Source: Nevskiales bacterium
GTDB taxonomy: Bacteria > Pseudomonadota > Gammaproteobacteria > Nevskiales > Nevskiaceae
DNA length: 64,000 nt
Reading direction: 5' to 3'
Assembly (NCBI GenBank): GCA_028698335.1
Contig: JAQVDP010000010.1
Span: forward strand, 62,001-126,000
How positions within the stretch are numbered: position 1 is the first letter of the stretch; each line of letters starts with the position of its first letter. The position numbers and the translations under genes were made by a program. Under the pieces are notes generated by a model. It saw nothing but the letters and a program-made list of their open reading frames with translations, ran no database searches and had not been told where the DNA came from. Of the stretch, positions 16,500 through 25,279 are shown in pieces.

Positions 16500-17771
16500 T
16501 CAATCCGCGCGTTGCAGCACGGCGCCGAAGAATCCGTCGGTGCCGTGCAGATCCGGGCGCAGCTGCAGATAGGCGCCCGGCAGGTCGATGCCCTGAGCGG
16601 CCAGCACGGCGCCTGCATCGACGGGGACGAACTCGGGATGGCGCTCGACGAAGGCCTCGACGACACCGCGGTTCTCGACATCGAGCAGGCTGCAGGTCGC
16701 GTAGACCAGACGCCCGCCCGGTCGCAGCAGCGTCGCCGCCCGTTCGAGGATCGCCGCCTGCAGCGTCGTCAGCGCGTCGAAATCCAGCGGCCTTAGCCGC
16801 GCCTCGGGCTGGCGCCGCCAGGTCCCGGTGCCCGAACACGGCGCATCGACCAGCACCGCATCGGCCTCGCCCGCTCGCGGCGCGCCGATCCCCGGCGGCG
16901 GCAGGCCGTCGGCGCCGAGCCCGGCGCTGCGAATGCAGTGCACGCCGGCGCGGCGCGCGCGGGGCTCGAGCCGGCGCAGGCGCCCCGGTTCACTGTCGAA
17001 TGCCCACAGCGTGCCGCGGTCGTCCATGTCCGCCGCCAGCGCCAGGGCCTTGCCGCCGGCGCCTGCGCAGTAGTCGACCACGCAGCTTCCAGGGACCGCG
17101 CCGACCAGACGGGCCAGGAGCTGGCTGCCCTCGTCCTGCGGCTCGAACCAGCCGTCGCGATACGCCGCAAGGGTGTGCAGCGCGGCGCGGCGCGCCAGAC
17201 GCAATCCGAACGGCGCGAACGGTGTCGGCTCGGCCTCGATCCCGGCATCGCGGAGCGCCGCCTGGACCTCGCCGCGGTCGCCGCGCAGCCGGTTCACCCG
17301 CAGATCCACCGGCGCCTGCTGCTGCAGGGCACGCTCCAGTGCCGCCGCCGCTTCCGCGCCGAACTGCGCCTGAAACGCGGCATCGACCCAGTCGGGCACG
17401 TTGCCGGCGACCGCGGGGGCGAACACCTGCCCACGGGCAGCCAGCACGCGCCCGCGCAGGGCGTCCGCATCCGCGCCGGCGATGCCGTAGCGTTCCAGTT
17501 CGATCGCGTCGTCGCGCTCCAGCGCATGGACCGCGCACAACGCCGCCGGCGCATCGCTCCCGGCAACCGCCTGCAGCCTGCGCAGATCACGCAGCACGCC
17601 GTAGACCAGATCGCTGACGACACCGCGATCGCGCGCGCCCATCTGCCGGCGCTCGCGGAACGCGGCCTGCAGCCAATGGTCGGCACCCTGCCCCTCGCCC
17701 AGGACCGCGCGCAGCGCATCCTCGGCCAGACGCCATTGCATCGGATAGATTCGGTGCCGCTTGTGGTTCAT
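16500..17771 (-). CDS. RNA m5C methyltransferase of the RsmB/NSUN family
   Basis: A 423-residue SAM-dependent cytosine-C5 RNA methyltransferase. An N-terminal NusB-like region (residues 10-130) is followed by the Rossmann domain: motif I VDYCAGAGGKAL (232-243), catalytic DAPCSGTG with C312 and YATCS with C360, the two-Cys arrangement of this family. It resembles RsmB (16S C967) but a different rRNA target cannot be excluded. Start ATG 17771 has AAGG upstream and gives MNHKRHRIYP. It ends 18 bases from mbnH on the opposite strand. Confidence 0.88.
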   Translation of the reverse strand: MNHKRHRIYPMQWRLAEDALRAVLGEGQGADHWLQAAFRERRQMGARDRGVVSDLVYGVLRDLRRLQAVAGSDAPAALCAVHALERDDAIELERYGIAGADADALRGRVLAARGQVFAPAVAGNVPDWVDAAFQAQFGAEAAAALERALQQQAPVDLRVNRLRGDRGEVQAALRDAGIEAEPTPFAPFGLRLARRAALHTLAAYRDGWFEPQDEGSQLLARLVGAVPGSCVVDYCAGAGGKALALAADMDDRGTLWAFDSEPGRLRRLEPRARRAGVHCIRSAGLGADGLPPPGIGAPRAGEADAVLVDAPCSGTGTWRRQPEARLRPLDFDALTTLQAAILERAATLLRPGGRLVYATCSLLDVENRGVVEAFVERHPEFVPVDAGAVLAAQGIDLPGAYLQLRPDLHGTDGFFGAVLQRAD

Positions 17772-17843
17772 CGCCTTGCAGGGTGGGAGCGCATCACGGT
17801 CGCAAGTGTATCCGTTGCACCGGCGCCGCTCCGGCACCCGCGC

Positions 17844-17873
17844 AAAAAAGGGGCGCGAGTCGATCGCGCCCCT
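17844..17873 (-). terminator. Rho-independent terminator of the beta-propeller gene
   Basis: Read on the minus strand: a 10-base-pair stem AGGGGCGCGA / TCGCGCCCCT with a 5-base loop, followed by a run of U (TTTTTT on the minus strand, 17844-17849). It lies about 60 bases after the stop at 17932. Confidence 0.85.
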
Positions 17874-17931
17874 CCCCTCGTGACGCCGATCGCCCCCCGA
17901 CGATCGGCACCCCCTGAGCTGGGAATCCCGG

Positions 17932-20900
17932 CTAGGCGTCCGCGCGCCGGGCCCGGCGGCGCGCACCGCGCAGCGCCAGTCCCAAGGTCATGAGCAGCAG
18001 GCCGGCCAATGGCATCGCGCCGGACCCGAAGCGTCCCGCGTCATCGTCGCCGCCGTCACCGCCGCTGCTGGCCTTGGCGAAGTTGTAGAGCTGCACACCG
18101 CGCCCGAAGGTGCCGGCGAACAGCTGCGTGTCGTCACCCGGCTTCAACACCAGACTGTTGATCGGCAGCGCCGGCAGGTCGCCCAGCGGTGCCCACTGCG
18201 TGCCCTGCAGATCCGAGGAGATGAACACGCCGATGTCGGTGCCGACGACCAGCTGGTTGCCGCGCTTGAGGATCTCGGTGGTGATCACGCCGGGCAGGTT
18301 GCCGCTGATGTCGCTGAAGTGCTCGCCGGCATCGGTGGACTTGAACACGAAGCCGCTGCCGAGGTCGGGGTTGGCGTCAAGGTACTGCCCGGTCGGCAGC
18401 CAGCGTGCCGTCGAATAGCCGCCCATCACCACGTAGACGGTGTTGGGATCGGTATCGTCGATCTCGATGTCGTAGATGTAGCGGTTCGGCAGGCCGATCG
18501 CCGAGGCGCGATGCCAGCCGTCGCTGCTGCCGGCCTGCGGCGGCGCGTCGCCGCCGACGTTGGTCGCCAGCCCGCCCTGGAACTGCGCACCGCTGCTGGT
18601 CAGATTGCAGGGGCTGCAGAAGCCGACGTAGACCGCATCACCGCGCACGGTCAGCGGTCCACGCGACTGGAACGCGCCGCCGGTTTCCTCGTTGACGCCG
18701 AGGTCGAACACCGTCGTCCAGGTGGCGTCGGTCGAGGCATCCAGCGTCTCGGCGACCTTGGTACCCGCGGCCACCAGATGGTTCGCGTCCAGCGGATCCA
18801 TGCGGAACGGACTCAGGAAGTGCGCCGAGCCGACGTCGAAGTCGTCGACGTAGCTGTTGGTCTTGCCGCCATCCGTGGTGCGCACCAGCGCCAGCCCCGG
18901 CGTCTGGTAGTAGGCGATATCGGAGTTGTCCGGATCGACCGCGGCCCACATGCCGTCACCGACGTAGATCCGCAGCTGGCGCCGGGTATCCGGCTCGATC
19001 TTGCCCGAGGCGTTGTCCTGCAGGCCGTAGTAGACCGTGCCGTCCTTGGCCACGGCGATGCCGTAGTTGAACAGCGTGTAGAAGCCGTTGTTGGCGCCAT
19101 TGCCCCACTTGGTGTTGTCGAAGTCGTCGGTGATCGGGTCGGCCGAGTACTGCTTGAACACGCCGCCGTCGTTGCCGGCGAACAGCCACACGCCGCCACG
19201 CTGCTCGTCCGGCACGTAGATCGCGTCGTGCTGGTCGGGATGGGTCGTGGTGATGTTGGTCAGCAGGCCGTCACGGAACGGGCAGATCGGCGGCGTCGCG
19301 CCCAGCCCAAGATTGCCGAGCAGGAACAGGCAGGTGTTGCCGGCGAAATAGGTGCCGATGACCTTGAAATCGTTCGGCGTCTGTTCGAGCCCGGTCACCG
19401 GTCCGTTGATCCGGTTCTTCCAGACCTCCTCCATGCCGAACAGCACGCGCGTCGGCGCGCCGAGAATCGGGTCGGCCGTGGTCGGGTCGGGCTTGACCCA
19501 GAGGTCGTACCAGGCCTGCACGCCGGGGCCGATGCCCAGCGCCACGACCGCGGCCAGCGACGAGCCGGTGGTGATGCCGGCATAGGTCAGCTCGACGTCG
19601 TCGGCCATGCGGATCCAGGTGTCGCCGAAGTCCGGCGAAACGTAGACGCCGTTGATCGACGTCGGGCTGAAACCCTGCGTCACCAGCTCGCAGATGAACT
19701 GCGGGTCACCCTCCGGCAGCGTCTCGCAGTCCAGCGGCAGCGACGGCAGCTGGTCGTCGGTGGGCAGGTCGAGGATCGGGATGCCGTCGTAGAGCAGCAC
19801 CGCGTCCTGGACGATCGCGTAGACGTAGTTGTGATCCTGCTCGGGGCCGATGGCATTGCCCATCTCGATGCGGCCAATGCGGATCTGCGGCGTGAAGCCG
19901 AACGGCAGCAGGCCGCCGGTGACGTCCTGCAGGTCGCCGGTGGCGGTGCCGACGCGGGCAAAGCTGCCGGGCTTGCCGCTGTCCGAGCGGTACAGGCCGT
20001 TGCCCGGCGCATGCGGCCTGCCGTCGGCGTACTTGGCGACTTCGCCGCCGCGGTATCCGACCGCGGCCAGCACCGGACAGCCGTCGTCGCCGCAGACTTC
20101 GTCGCTCACGCCGCCGGGATGCTTGACCACGACGTCGGTGACGACATTGGCGAGCTGGCAGGCGCCAAGTCCGACGACGCCGGCGCAGTCGTCCGACACC
20201 GGCAGTGCGACGTTGACGAAGCTGGAGCCGGCGTTGTCCGAGCGGAACAGGCCCATCCCGGTCGCCGCGTAGAGGATGTTCGGATTGCTCGGATCGACGG
20301 CGACCTTGGAGGCGCCGGTATCGTCGGGCAGGCCCGAGGCCGCGTGCCAGGTCTTGCCGAGGTCGTCGGACCAGTAGCCGCCGAGCCCGACATAGGTGTT
20401 GCCACCCTGGACGTGCTCGCCGGTCAGCGCGAACACGCGTCCGCCGCCGGCCGGCGTCCAGGCGACCGCGCTGGTCACCAGCGTCGGCAGCGTATCGCCG
20501 ATCGGCTGCCACAGATCGCCGAGGGTGCCGACGTCACCGTCGACGGCCTCGGACATCCAGATCCCGCCGGTGCCGATGGCGACGAACAGTCGCTGCGCCT
20601 CCGGATCGTAGGCGAAACTGTCGGCGCGGCCCGCAACGGTCGGAATGCCGTCATTGGAACCGTCCGGATACTCAGGGTCCGAAACCTGTGGGCCGGAGCC
20701 GTACTCGGCCCACTGCCCGACAGCGTTGTCGACCTTGGCCTGCAGGGTCTTCATCGCCGCCTTCTGTTCGACCGCCTGCCGCATCGCGCCCGGCGGCAGG
20801 CCGCCGCGCATGCCCAGATACTCGGCCTTCTCCTCGATCTTCTCGGCGAAGCCTTCCGGCAGCTTGCGCCACGCGCAGATCGAGTCGCCGAACTGCTCGC

Positions 20901-21120
20901 GGATCTCCTCGGCATGCAGGCGCGCGAACCCGGGGTTCATCTTTTCCGATACCGCGACCGGGTCCATGCGCTCGTAGCCGGCGGGGCAATCGCTGGCGGC
21001 CAGCGCCGGCGCCGCGTCTCCGGGCAGGTCCGTGCGCAAGCCCCAGGCCAGCGCGGCAACCGCGGTCAGTGCCGACATCGCGATGGCGGTGCGGCGCGGA
21101 TTCATAAACGGGCGTTTCAT
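17932..21120 (-). CDS. Secreted BNR/sortilin-type beta-propeller protein with GlyGly-CTERM-like tail
   Basis: A 1062-residue exported protein. The signal peptide (about residues 7-42) is followed by a coiled segment and then repeated Asp-box-like units such as LFRSDNAGSSF, LYRSDSGKPGSF, VYVSPDFGDTW, VWLFAGNDGGVF and VFKSTDAGEHFSD. These mark sortilin/BNR propeller blades found in surface or secreted enzymes. The last 43 residues (about 1020-1062) read GGDGGDDD, then an AMPLAGLLLMTLGLAL hydrophobic stretch and an Arg-rich end, the layout of GlyGly-CTERM tails removed by rhombosortase after type II secretion. The Asp-box count and enzymatic activity were not determined. No catalytic residues are recognised. 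Confidence 0.8.
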   Translation of the reverse strand: MKRPFMNPRRTAIAMSALTAVAALAWGLRTDLPGDAAPALAASDCPAGYERMDPVAVSEKMNPGFARLHAEEIREQFGDSICAWRKLPEGFAEKIEEKAEYLGMRGGLPPGAMRQAVEQKAAMKTLQAKVDNAVGQWAEYGSGPQVSDPEYPDGSNDGIPTVAGRADSFAYDPEAQRLFVAIGTGGIWMSEAVDGDVGTLGDLWQPIGDTLPTLVTSAVAWTPAGGGRVFALTGEHVQGGNTYVGLGGYWSDDLGKTWHAASGLPDDTGASKVAVDPSNPNILYAATGMGLFRSDNAGSSFVNVALPVSDDCAGVVGLGACQLANVVTDVVVKHPGGVSDEVCGDDGCPVLAAVGYRGGEVAKYADGRPHAPGNGLYRSDSGKPGSFARVGTATGDLQDVTGGLLPFGFTPQIRIGRIEMGNAIGPEQDHNYVYAIVQDAVLLYDGIPILDLPTDDQLPSLPLDCETLPEGDPQFICELVTQGFSPTSINGVYVSPDFGDTWIRMADDVELTYAGITTGSSLAAVVALGIGPGVQAWYDLWVKPDPTTADPILGAPTRVLFGMEEVWKNRINGPVTGLEQTPNDFKVIGTYFAGNTCLFLLGNLGLGATPPICPFRDGLLTNITTTHPDQHDAIYVPDEQRGGVWLFAGNDGGVFKQYSADPITDDFDNTKWGNGANNGFYTLFNYGIAVAKDGTVYYGLQDNASGKIEPDTRRQLRIYVGDGMWAAVDPDNSDIAYYQTPGLALVRTTDGGKTNSYVDDFDVGSAHFLSPFRMDPLDANHLVAAGTKVAETLDASTDATWTTVFDLGVNEETGGAFQSRGPLTVRGDAVYVGFCSPCNLTSSGAQFQGGLATNVGGDAPPQAGSSDGWHRASAIGLPNRYIYDIEIDDTDPNTVYVVMGGYSTARWLPTGQYLDANPDLGSGFVFKSTDAGEHFSDISGNLPGVITTEILKRGNQLVVGTDIGVFISSDLQGTQWAPLGDLPALPINSLVLKPGDDTQLFAGTFGRGVQLYNFAKASSGGDGGDDDAGRFGSGAMPLAGLLLMTLGLALRGARRRARRADA

Positions 21121-21409
21121 ATGAGGCTCTATAAGACTCTGGGACGGCGGACTCGCATCGTCGCGCCCGTTGTTCCACTGCATCCGCAACGGGTCGACAC
21201 CGGGCTCACTGCTGGAGCGCACGCGCCGGATCGAATCTGTCCGACAGACCGGGCCGAATAAGGCGTACGCGTACCGCATTGTGCCACCCGCTTCCGGAAA
21301 CCGGACGAGGGAGAACCCCCAGTTTTTCGTCCAAACCCGCGACGACTGCCCGGATGCCGCCCGCAATGCTAGATTCGGCGGCAAGCAGAACAACGGAGGC
21401 AGACGACCG
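21121..21409. other. Divergent intergenic region
   Basis: 289 bases between the beta-propeller gene (minus) and the response-regulator gene (plus). A 10-base perfect palindrome GTACGCGTAC lies at 21265-21274. No convincing -35/-10 pair was found in either direction, and no small coding sequence is supported. Confidence 0.4.
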
Positions 21410-22318
21410 ATGGCCCCACGCACGGCGCTGGTGGTGGACGACTCCAGGTCCGCACGCTTCGCGATGCGCAAGTACCTGGAAGGCCTGTCGTACGAGGTCG
21501 ACACGGCGGAGAACGCCCAGGAAGCCTACCAGCGCCTCGCCGACCGGCGGCCGGATCTGATCTTTCTCGACCACGTGATGCCCGAGGAGGACGGCTTCGC
21601 GGTCCTGCGCCGGATCAAGGCGGACGCCGAGACCGCCGCCATTCCGGTGGTCATCTGCTCGTCCAACGAAGGCGAAGCATTCGTTGCGGAGGCCCGGACG
21701 CAGGGCGCCGCGGACGTCCTGCAGAAGCCGCCGACCCCGTTGCAGATTCGCCAGGTCATCGAACGACTCGCCACCCCGGCGCCACCGGCGGTCGATACCG
21801 CGGACGCGCAGCCCGCCGCGGCGGCAGAGCCCGCCCCTGCCGAGCCCGGCACCGTCGCCGAGAGCCCGCGTCCGGAAGCCCTCAGCGCCCAGCTCGAACG
21901 TGCGATGGGGCAGCTGCGGGCGCAGATCGAAACCGTCCGCAAACAGGCGACGCCCGTCGAAAACGAGGCCCCGGAACGCCTGACGGCGCTGGAGACGCGC
22001 ATGAGCGCGCTCGAGCAGCGTCTCAACACCGAACTCGCCGGCATCAGCAAGCAGCAGCAGATCCAGATCGACGATCTGCACATGCAGTATCAGGAACAGA
22101 TCGACGGCCTGCGCGCGCACCACCAGCATCAGATCGACGCGCTGCGCGATCAGCTGGCAGCCGAGGTCAAGCGGCTGCACGAGAAGTCGGATCAGGACCT
22201 GCGCGCACTGCACCACCAGCTCAGCGAAAAGATCGAGGCGGTGCGTCAGCAGGCGCGCCAGGACGCGATCGATCAGATCGGCGACGCGCTGCTCAAGGCA
22301 TTCGGCCGGGGCGGCTAG
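21410..22318 (+). CDS. Response regulator receiver domain fused to a coiled coil
   Basis: A 302-residue protein. Residues 1-121 form a CheY-like receiver with acidic pocket D10-D11, phospho-acceptor D54 (FLDHVMP), S/T switch near S84 and K106 (LQKPPTP), all present, so phosphorylation is likely. After an Ala/Pro/Glu linker (about 122-160) there is no DNA-binding or enzymatic output domain. Instead a long heptad-rich coiled coil (about 165-290) with near-repeats of the type QIDxL (QIQIDDL, QIDGL, QIDAL) follows. Output is probably through protein-protein contact or oligomerisation. GGAGG lies 10 bases before the ATG. No histidine kinase is adjacent. Confidence 0.85.
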   Translation: MAPRTALVVDDSRSARFAMRKYLEGLSYEVDTAENAQEAYQRLADRRPDLIFLDHVMPEEDGFAVLRRIKADAETAAIPVVICSSNEGEAFVAEARTQGAADVLQKPPTPLQIRQVIERLATPAPPAVDTADAQPAAAAEPAPAEPGTVAESPRPEALSAQLERAMGQLRAQIETVRKQATPVENEAPERLTALETRMSALEQRLNTELAGISKQQQIQIDDLHMQYQEQIDGLRAHHQHQIDALRDQLAAEVKRLHEKSDQDLRALHHQLSEKIEAVRQQARQDAIDQIGDALLKAFGRGG

Positions 22319-22328
22319 CCGCCCCGGC
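22305..22328. terminator. Perfect inverted repeat over a stop codon, convergent terminator
   Basis: GCCGGGGCGGC (22305-22315) and its exact complement (22318-22328) are separated by two bases, so the TAG stop of the response-regulator gene lies at the hairpin tip. No U-tract. It separates convergent genes and could protect or end transcripts from both sides. Confidence 0.5.
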
Positions 22329-22343
22329 GGTCGGATACGACGT

Positions 22344-22718
22344 TCAGGCGCGACGCAGCAGCGCGACGATCAGCAGCGCCCAGCCCACCAGGAACAGTAC
22401 GCCGCCGATCGGCGTGACCGCCCCGAATCCGCGGACGCCGCTGAGGACCAGCGTATACAGGCTGCCCGAGAACAGCAGCGTACCGGCGAAGAAGCACCAT
22501 CCGGCGGCATGCATCAGTGCGCTGCTGCCGAGCTGGCGCAGCAACATCCCCAGCGCCAGCAACGCGAACGCGTGATAGAACTGGTATTCGACGGCCGTAC
22601 GCCAAACCGCGAGCAGATCGGCACTGACACGGCTGCGCAGGGCATGGGCGCCGAAGGCCCCGAGCCCGACGCCGAGCAGGGCCAGGCCCGAGCCGAACAG
22701 CAGGAAGAGCCGGTCCAT
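22344..22718 (-). CDS. DUF423 (YgdD-like) inner-membrane protein
   Basis: A 124-residue protein with four predicted membrane spans. It carries the family signature LGAFGAHAL (about residues 20-28) and WRTAVEYQFYHAFALL (39-54), then SLYTLVLSG and TPIGGVLFLVGW. The function of DUF423 is not established. ATG 22718 lies 5 bases after the stop of the upstream saccharopine-dehydrogenase-like gene, so they form an operon. Confidence 0.9.
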   Translation of the reverse strand: MDRLFLLFGSGLALLGVGLGAFGAHALRSRVSADLLAVWRTAVEYQFYHAFALLALGMLLRQLGSSALMHAAGWCFFAGTLLFSGSLYTLVLSGVRGFGAVTPIGGVLFLVGWALLIVALLRRA

Positions 22719-22723
22719 CACGC

Positions 22724-23902
22724 TCAGCTCGACTCGGCCACGCGGAAGGCGATGCCCGCCCGCTGCAACCGCTCGATCAGCGCATCGCCCATGGCCTGCG
22801 CCGTGGTGACCACGCCAGCGACGTTGGGCAGCTTGTCGAAAGCCAGGCACAGCGCCGACTCGGCCAGCATCTTCGACGTCTCGCCGTAGCCGGGATCGCC
22901 GCCGCTGACCTCGCAGCGCACGTGCCGCCCGCCGCCGTCGCCGAGAAACGTCACCTTGAACCAACCCTTGTTGCGCTGCTGCTCGCTGGGCCCCTGCCCC
23001 GGCGCCCGCAGCGCCAGCAGGCGCTCGCGCGTCGGCCGGAACTGACTGCCCACGAACAGCGCGCCGGCGCCGGCAACCAGCTTGGCGACGCTGCTGATCT
23101 TCTTGAGCTGGACGAAATGTCCGTAGCGGAAATCCGGACCATAGCGGTCGATCGCCGCGGCGCTGCGGCGCACGATCTGCGGATCGATGGTCGGCATCGG
23201 CAGCGCCCAGGTCCCGAGCGCCCGCTCGAAGCGCAGCCCGTGATGGATCGATCCGACATTGCGGTCGACCGGATCCCCCTCCTCGTGGCGACGCTGACGG
23301 CTGATCCCCGCGTACTGCCGCAGACGCGAAAACGCCGTGACCGCCGAATGCAGCGTGCCGCCAGAGAACTGCCCGCCGGCGCGGACGAAGCCCTGGACCC
23401 GCAGCGGCACTCCTTCGGGCAGCTGCTTGACCGTGAACCAGACCCCCAGGTCGTGCGGAATGCTGTCGAACCCGCAGCAATGGACGATGCGGGCACCGGA
23501 TGCGCGGGCGCTCTCGTGATAGCGCAACCACATCTTGTCGACGAACTCCGGCTCGCCGGTCAGATCCACGTAGTCGGTGCCGTTGTCGGCGCAGGCACGC
23601 ACCAGCGGCTCGCCGTACTCGATGTAGGGCCCCACCGTGGTGACGACGACCCGCGCCGCCTGCGCAATCCGGCGCATCGACGCATCGTCGCCGATGTCGG
23701 CCTCCAGCAGCGCGAGGTCGCGGCAGCCGGCGTTGATATCGACCAGCCGTGCCCGGACCTGCTCAAGCTTGTCGAGGTTGCGTCCGGCGAGCGCCCAGCG
23801 CAGCTTGTCGCCGCCGTGACGCGCGAGGTATTCGGCGGTGAGCTGACCGGTGAATCCGGTCGCCCCGAACAGCACGATGTCGTAGGTGCGCGTCTTGCTC
23901 AT
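22724..23902 (-). CDS. Saccharopine-dehydrogenase-like / trans-acting enoyl-reductase family oxidoreductase
   Basis: A 392-residue NAD(P)-binding protein. The N-terminal Rossmann motif GATGFTGQLTAEYL is followed by YVDLTGEPEFV and CCGFDSIPHDLGVW, which typify the Sccpdh family (mammalian SCCPDH and mycobacterial trans-acting enoyl reductases). The likely role is reduction of a lipid or polyketide intermediate; the substrate is unknown. Start 23902 is at MSKTRTYDIVLFG. It precedes DUF423 by 5 bases. Confidence 0.85.
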   Translation of the reverse strand: MSKTRTYDIVLFGATGFTGQLTAEYLARHGGDKLRWALAGRNLDKLEQVRARLVDINAGCRDLALLEADIGDDASMRRIAQAARVVVTTVGPYIEYGEPLVRACADNGTDYVDLTGEPEFVDKMWLRYHESARASGARIVHCCGFDSIPHDLGVWFTVKQLPEGVPLRVQGFVRAGGQFSGGTLHSAVTAFSRLRQYAGISRQRRHEEGDPVDRNVGSIHHGLRFERALGTWALPMPTIDPQIVRRSAAAIDRYGPDFRYGHFVQLKKISSVAKLVAGAGALFVGSQFRPTRERLLALRAPGQGPSEQQRNKGWFKVTFLGDGGGRHVRCEVSGGDPGYGETSKMLAESALCLAFDKLPNVAGVVTTAQAMGDALIERLQRAGIAFRVAESS

Positions 23903-24050
23903 CGTCGTCAAATCCGTATGAAAACCTGCAGCGCCGCCGATCATACCCGCGGCCGCCGATCGCGTCGCCCGCACCCCGCGGCATCCCGCCGCGGCTTGCC
24001 CGGGGTGCCGGGCTTCGGCAGGATCAGGTCCCCTGCCGCGCAACCCGACG

Positions 24051-24782
24051 ATGAACGCGAAGACCGCCTACTACAGCCCCGCGACGTTCACTTTCCTGAA
24101 CGAGCTGGCACAGAACAACAGCCGCGAATGGTTCGCCGCCAACAAGGCGCGCTACGAAGCCGCGGTGCGGGAGCCGAGCCTGCGCCTGATCGCGGATCTG
24201 GCCGAGCCGCTGCGCACGATCAGCCCCGAACTCGTCGCCAATCCGAAGAAGGTTGGCGGCTCCCTGTTCCGGATTCACCGCGACACCCGCTTCTCCAAGG
24301 ACAAGACGCCGTACAAGACGCACATCGGCATGACCTTCTATCACGCCGCCACCAAGGCGGTGAAACGCGGCGACCAGGGCAATGCCGCGATGGGGCAGCT
24401 CGACGGCCCGGTCTACTACCTGCACGTGGCCCCGGGCGCGTGCTTCATGGGCGGCGGCATCTGGCACCCGCAGAGCGAGACGCTCAAGCGCATCCGCAAT
24501 TTCCTGATCAACAGCCCCAACAGCTGGAAGCAGGCCACGCGCGGACCGGCGTTCCAGCGGCATTTCGAGCTGGGCGGCGACAGCCTGTCGCGACCCCCAC
24601 GCGGCTACGATCCGGACCATGAACTGATCGGAGATCTGAAGCGCAAGGACTACGTCGCATCGGCGACCCTGACCGACGCGGATCTGCTCCGAACGGATCT
24701 GGTCGAACTGCTGGTCGAACGCTACCGTGAGCTGGCGCCGATGCTCGACTGGCTGTGCGGCGCGCTGGACCTGGAATTTTGA
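24051..24782 (+). CDS. DUF2461 family protein
   Basis: A 243-residue protein of the DUF2461 (TIGR02453) family: FLNELAQNNSREWFAANK at residues 15-32, FRIHRDTRFSKDKTPYKTHIG at about 73-93, and the C-terminal GYDPDHELIGDLKRKDY block. A soluble protein of unknown activity; no catalytic residue is established for the family. The stop is 41 bases before the hemerythrin start on the same strand. Confidence 0.9.
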   Translation: MNAKTAYYSPATFTFLNELAQNNSREWFAANKARYEAAVREPSLRLIADLAEPLRTISPELVANPKKVGGSLFRIHRDTRFSKDKTPYKTHIGMTFYHAATKAVKRGDQGNAAMGQLDGPVYYLHVAPGACFMGGGIWHPQSETLKRIRNFLINSPNSWKQATRGPAFQRHFELGGDSLSRPPRGYDPDHELIGDLKRKDYVASATLTDADLLRTDLVELLVERYRELAPMLDWLCGALDLEF

Positions 24783-24823
24783 ACGCAACCGGGCGCCTCC
24801 GGCCGGCACCCGACGAGAAGTAC

Positions 24824-25270
24824 ATGTCACAGAATCCGAAACCCCGAAAAGCCCTGTTCGCCTGGACCGACGCCTTCGCCATGGGCTATCCGCCGATGGA
24901 CCGCACCCATCAGGAATTCGTCGAACTCGTCGACGCGATCCTGATGTCGGCCGACGCGACGATGCTCGAACGCATCGACGCCTTCGCCGACCATGCGCGG
25001 CGGCATTTCGCCGAGGAGGCCGAATGGATGACCGGCACCGGTTTTCCGGCCGCACAGTGCCACATCGACGAACACGAGGCCGTGCTCAAGTCGGTCGTCG
25101 AGGTCCGCGGCATCATCGCCGACGGCGGCGACACCGAGGTGGCCCGTTCGCTCGCCGCCGAGTTGATGCGCTGGTTTCCGGGCCATACCGACTACATGGA
25201 CTCGGCGCTGGCGCAATGGATGGTCAAGCGCAGCCACGGCGGCGCGCCGATCGTGTTCCACCGCGACTGA
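24824..25270 (+). CDS. Bacteriohemerythrin
   Basis: A 148-residue non-heme di-iron O2-binding protein. Expected ligands in order are H29, H61 and E65 (HFAEE), H80 and H84 (CHIDEH), and H121 and D126 (HTDYMD), a complete set. The N-terminal WTDAFAMGYPPMDRTHQEF is typical. Single-domain bacteriohemerythrins carry or buffer O2 for oxygenases and respiratory enzymes. ATG 24824 follows a GAGAAG element. Confidence 0.93.
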   Translation: MSQNPKPRKALFAWTDAFAMGYPPMDRTHQEFVELVDAILMSADATMLERIDAFADHARRHFAEEAEWMTGTGFPAAQCHIDEHEAVLKSVVEVRGIIADGGDTEVARSLAAELMRWFPGHTDYMDSALAQWMVKRSHGGAPIVFHRD

Positions 25271-25279
25271 GTCCATCGG

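Noticed and set aside
18319-21261. A 980-codon plus-strand frame opposite the beta-propeller gene
   Set aside because: Its composition is Arg/His/Val-rich with no recognisable domain; the minus-strand gene has signal peptide, repeats and terminator.
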